Source of the DNA: Microbacteriaceae bacterium
GTDB taxonomy: Bacteria; Actinomycetota; Actinomycetes; Actinomycetales; Microbacteriaceae
Reading direction: 5' to 3'
DNA: 64,000 nt
Assembly: GCA_947373155.1 (NCBI GenBank)
Contig: CANBWO010000004.1
Span: forward strand, 31,779-95,778
Position numbers and translations under genes: made by a program. This document shows, in pieces, positions 63,030-64,000 of the stretch. Under the pieces are notes generated by a model, which saw only the letters and a program-made list of their open reading frames with translations, did not search any database and was not told the DNA's origin. Each line of letters starts with the position of its first letter. The stretch's first letter is position 1.

Positions 63030-63686
63030 ATGAACTTCTCTGGATTGACTGGATTGCTGCTTTGCGCAGCTGCTGTGCTTTGGGTTGCATTCCTGATTCC
63101 AGGTTGGACCAAGGTTGCCTCCAGAACTCAGGAAGTGCGCGACGCCAAAGTTCGAGCCATCCGCGAGGCAAAGCGGGTAAACAAGCCGGCCAACGCTCAG
63201 GTGGCAATGGCTCATCAGGCCGTGCGATTGAAGCGCACTCGAGTTTTCCTTGGCTTTACCATGATGGCAGGTTTGGTGGCTATTGGTTTTGGCCTTACAT
63301 CGATGGCCGCACTGTGGCAGATTGCAGTTGGCGGGCTACTGGTATTTGGTATTTCGGTATCGGCTAACCGCGCAGCGACCAAGCGGTACTTCATGCTGTT
63401 GCAACAAAACGCAGAGGCGAAGGTTCGCCGCCCAGTCAGTTTTGCCACCCTGGTAACCCAGGCTCAAGCGTTAGAGCCAATCGAATTGCCTCAGGAAGAC
63501 GATCGCAGTTGGACTCCATCCACCTTGCCTGCGCCTATCCACACCGGCCACATCGGAAGCCTGGAAGAGCCGATTCTGGCGGAGGTTACCGAGCTAGTGG
63601 TTCCAGTTCGCCGGGTAGCGAACCCAACAGACGCGGTAGTGGGCGCAAACCTAGACGAGATACTTCGCCGTAGACGAGCAATCTAG
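63030..63686 (+). CDS. Membrane protein, unknown function
   Basis: A 218-residue protein with one membrane segment at residues 3-22, a basic stretch (about 27-70), two more membrane segments (about 74-93 and 98-115), and a cytoplasmic tail with Pro and acidic residues. ATG 63030 is used; TTG 63006 would add eight residues. Proteins of this layout are common and uncharacterised in Microbacteriaceae. No motif is recognised. Confidence 0.75.
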   Translation: MNFSGLTGLLLCAAAVLWVAFLIPGWTKVASRTQEVRDAKVRAIREAKRVNKPANAQVAMAHQAVRLKRTRVFLGFTMMAGLVAIGFGLTSMAALWQIAVGGLLVFGISVSANRAATKRYFMLLQQNAEAKVRRPVSFATLVTQAQALEPIELPQEDDRSWTPSTLPAPIHTGHIGSLEEPILAEVTELVVPVRRVANPTDAVVGANLDEILRRRRAI

Positions 63687-63731
63687 CGGTAACCTGAATA
63701 AGTAAAGCAAAACCCAACAAAGGAACCCATC

Positions 63732-64000
63732 GTGTCAGTTTTCGACCGCATCAAGAAGATCTTCAAGAACAACGCGTCTGACGTAGCCAAAGTTGCCGGT
63801 GCAATTGCAGCCGACGTCGCAAAGGAAACCTCTGAGGTAATCGAGGAAGTCAAGATTTCTGTTGCCGCTAAGGCAAAGGCAGCCGAGAAGGCTGCTACCG
63901 AAGCAACTGCTAAAGCCGAGAAGGTTGCAACTGCAGCAGTCAAGACAGCTAGCAAGACCGCAACCGTGGCAACTGCCAAGGCCGAGAAGGTTGCAACCGC
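63732..64000 (+). CDS. Lys/Ala-rich repetitive protein, 5' part
   Basis: The open frame starts at GTG 63732 with AAAGGAACC upstream and runs off the window (89 residues seen). After MSVFDRIKKIFKNN it becomes Ala/Lys/Val/Thr-rich with the recurring TAKAEKVATA unit (bases 63906-63934 and 63972-64000 are near-identical). It resembles the Lys/Ala-rich tails of histone H1/HU-like or phasin-like proteins, with long amphipathic helices. Function unknown; length unknown. Confidence 0.75.
   Translation, partial: MSVFDRIKKIFKNNASDVAKVAGAIAADVAKETSEVIEEVKISVAAKAKAAEKAATEATAKAEKVATAAVKTASKTATVATAKAEKVAT

Overview
The window looks like a chromosomal segment from a small-genome, mid-GC actinobacterium, most likely a planktonic member of the Microbacteriaceae (Rhodoluna/Aquiluna-like). 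This is inferred from three things: actinobacterial gene orders (prmC-sua5-wecA-atpI-atpBEFHAGDC; dxr-site-2 protease-ispG-proS-nusA-ylxR-infB-rbfA-truB-ribF), dense packing with many 1-8 nt gene overlaps, and frequent GTG/TTG starts. No database was searched. No insertion sequence, prophage, CRISPR array or rRNA is visible, and no gap between genes exceeds about 250 bases.

Layout. 1-11155: the end of prmC, a threonylcarbamoyl-AMP synthase, a WecA-type transferase, the complete F1Fo ATP synthase operon, then divergent cobalamin adenosyltransferase and yaaA genes. 11173-22655 (minus strand): two paralogous ECF sigma/membrane-sensor pairs, followed upstream by a tightly coupled operon that reads, in transcription order, hpaE-hpaD-hpaG-ferredoxin-ferredoxin reductase-sigma-region-4-like protein-P450-ogt-tag-ECF sigma-sensor. 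It combines homoprotocatechuate ring cleavage, a P450 electron-transfer chain and DNA-alkylation repair. 22787-41205: an amine-catabolism region. It holds a gamma-glutamyl-GABA hydrolase, MarR regulator, second P450, class I amidotransferase, glutamine-synthetase-like ligase, acetoacetate decarboxylase-like enzyme, amino-acid permease, class III aminotransferase, Lrp regulator, aminobutyraldehyde dehydrogenase, an orphan FtsK-like ATPase, a PotDABC polyamine transporter and GabT. 41378-54227: isoprenoid, proteolysis and translation housekeeping genes. 54339-64000: small membrane proteins, rpsO followed by an unusual array of four 24-bp repeats, tRNA-Arg(CCT), a very large SF1-helicase-like protein with degenerate nucleotide-binding motifs, folate and acetyltransferase genes, and a Lys/Ala-rich protein cut by the window end.

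How the genes work together. PotDABC and the permease would import polyamines and amines. The class III aminotransferase and PatD convert putrescine to GABA, and GabT converts GABA to succinate semialdehyde. A parallel gamma-glutamylation route is suggested by the glutamine-synthetase-like ligase and the gamma-glutamyl hydrolase. The hpa genes would take a 3,4-dihydroxyphenylacetate-type catechol through ring cleavage. With only one ferredoxin/reductase pair visible, that pair may serve both P450s. The points most worth following up are the coupled P450/ring-cleavage/alkyl-repair/sigma operon, the repeat array fused to the rpsO stop codon, the helicase-like protein lacking the Walker A lysine, and a hairpin that covers the infB Shine-Dalgarno sequence.
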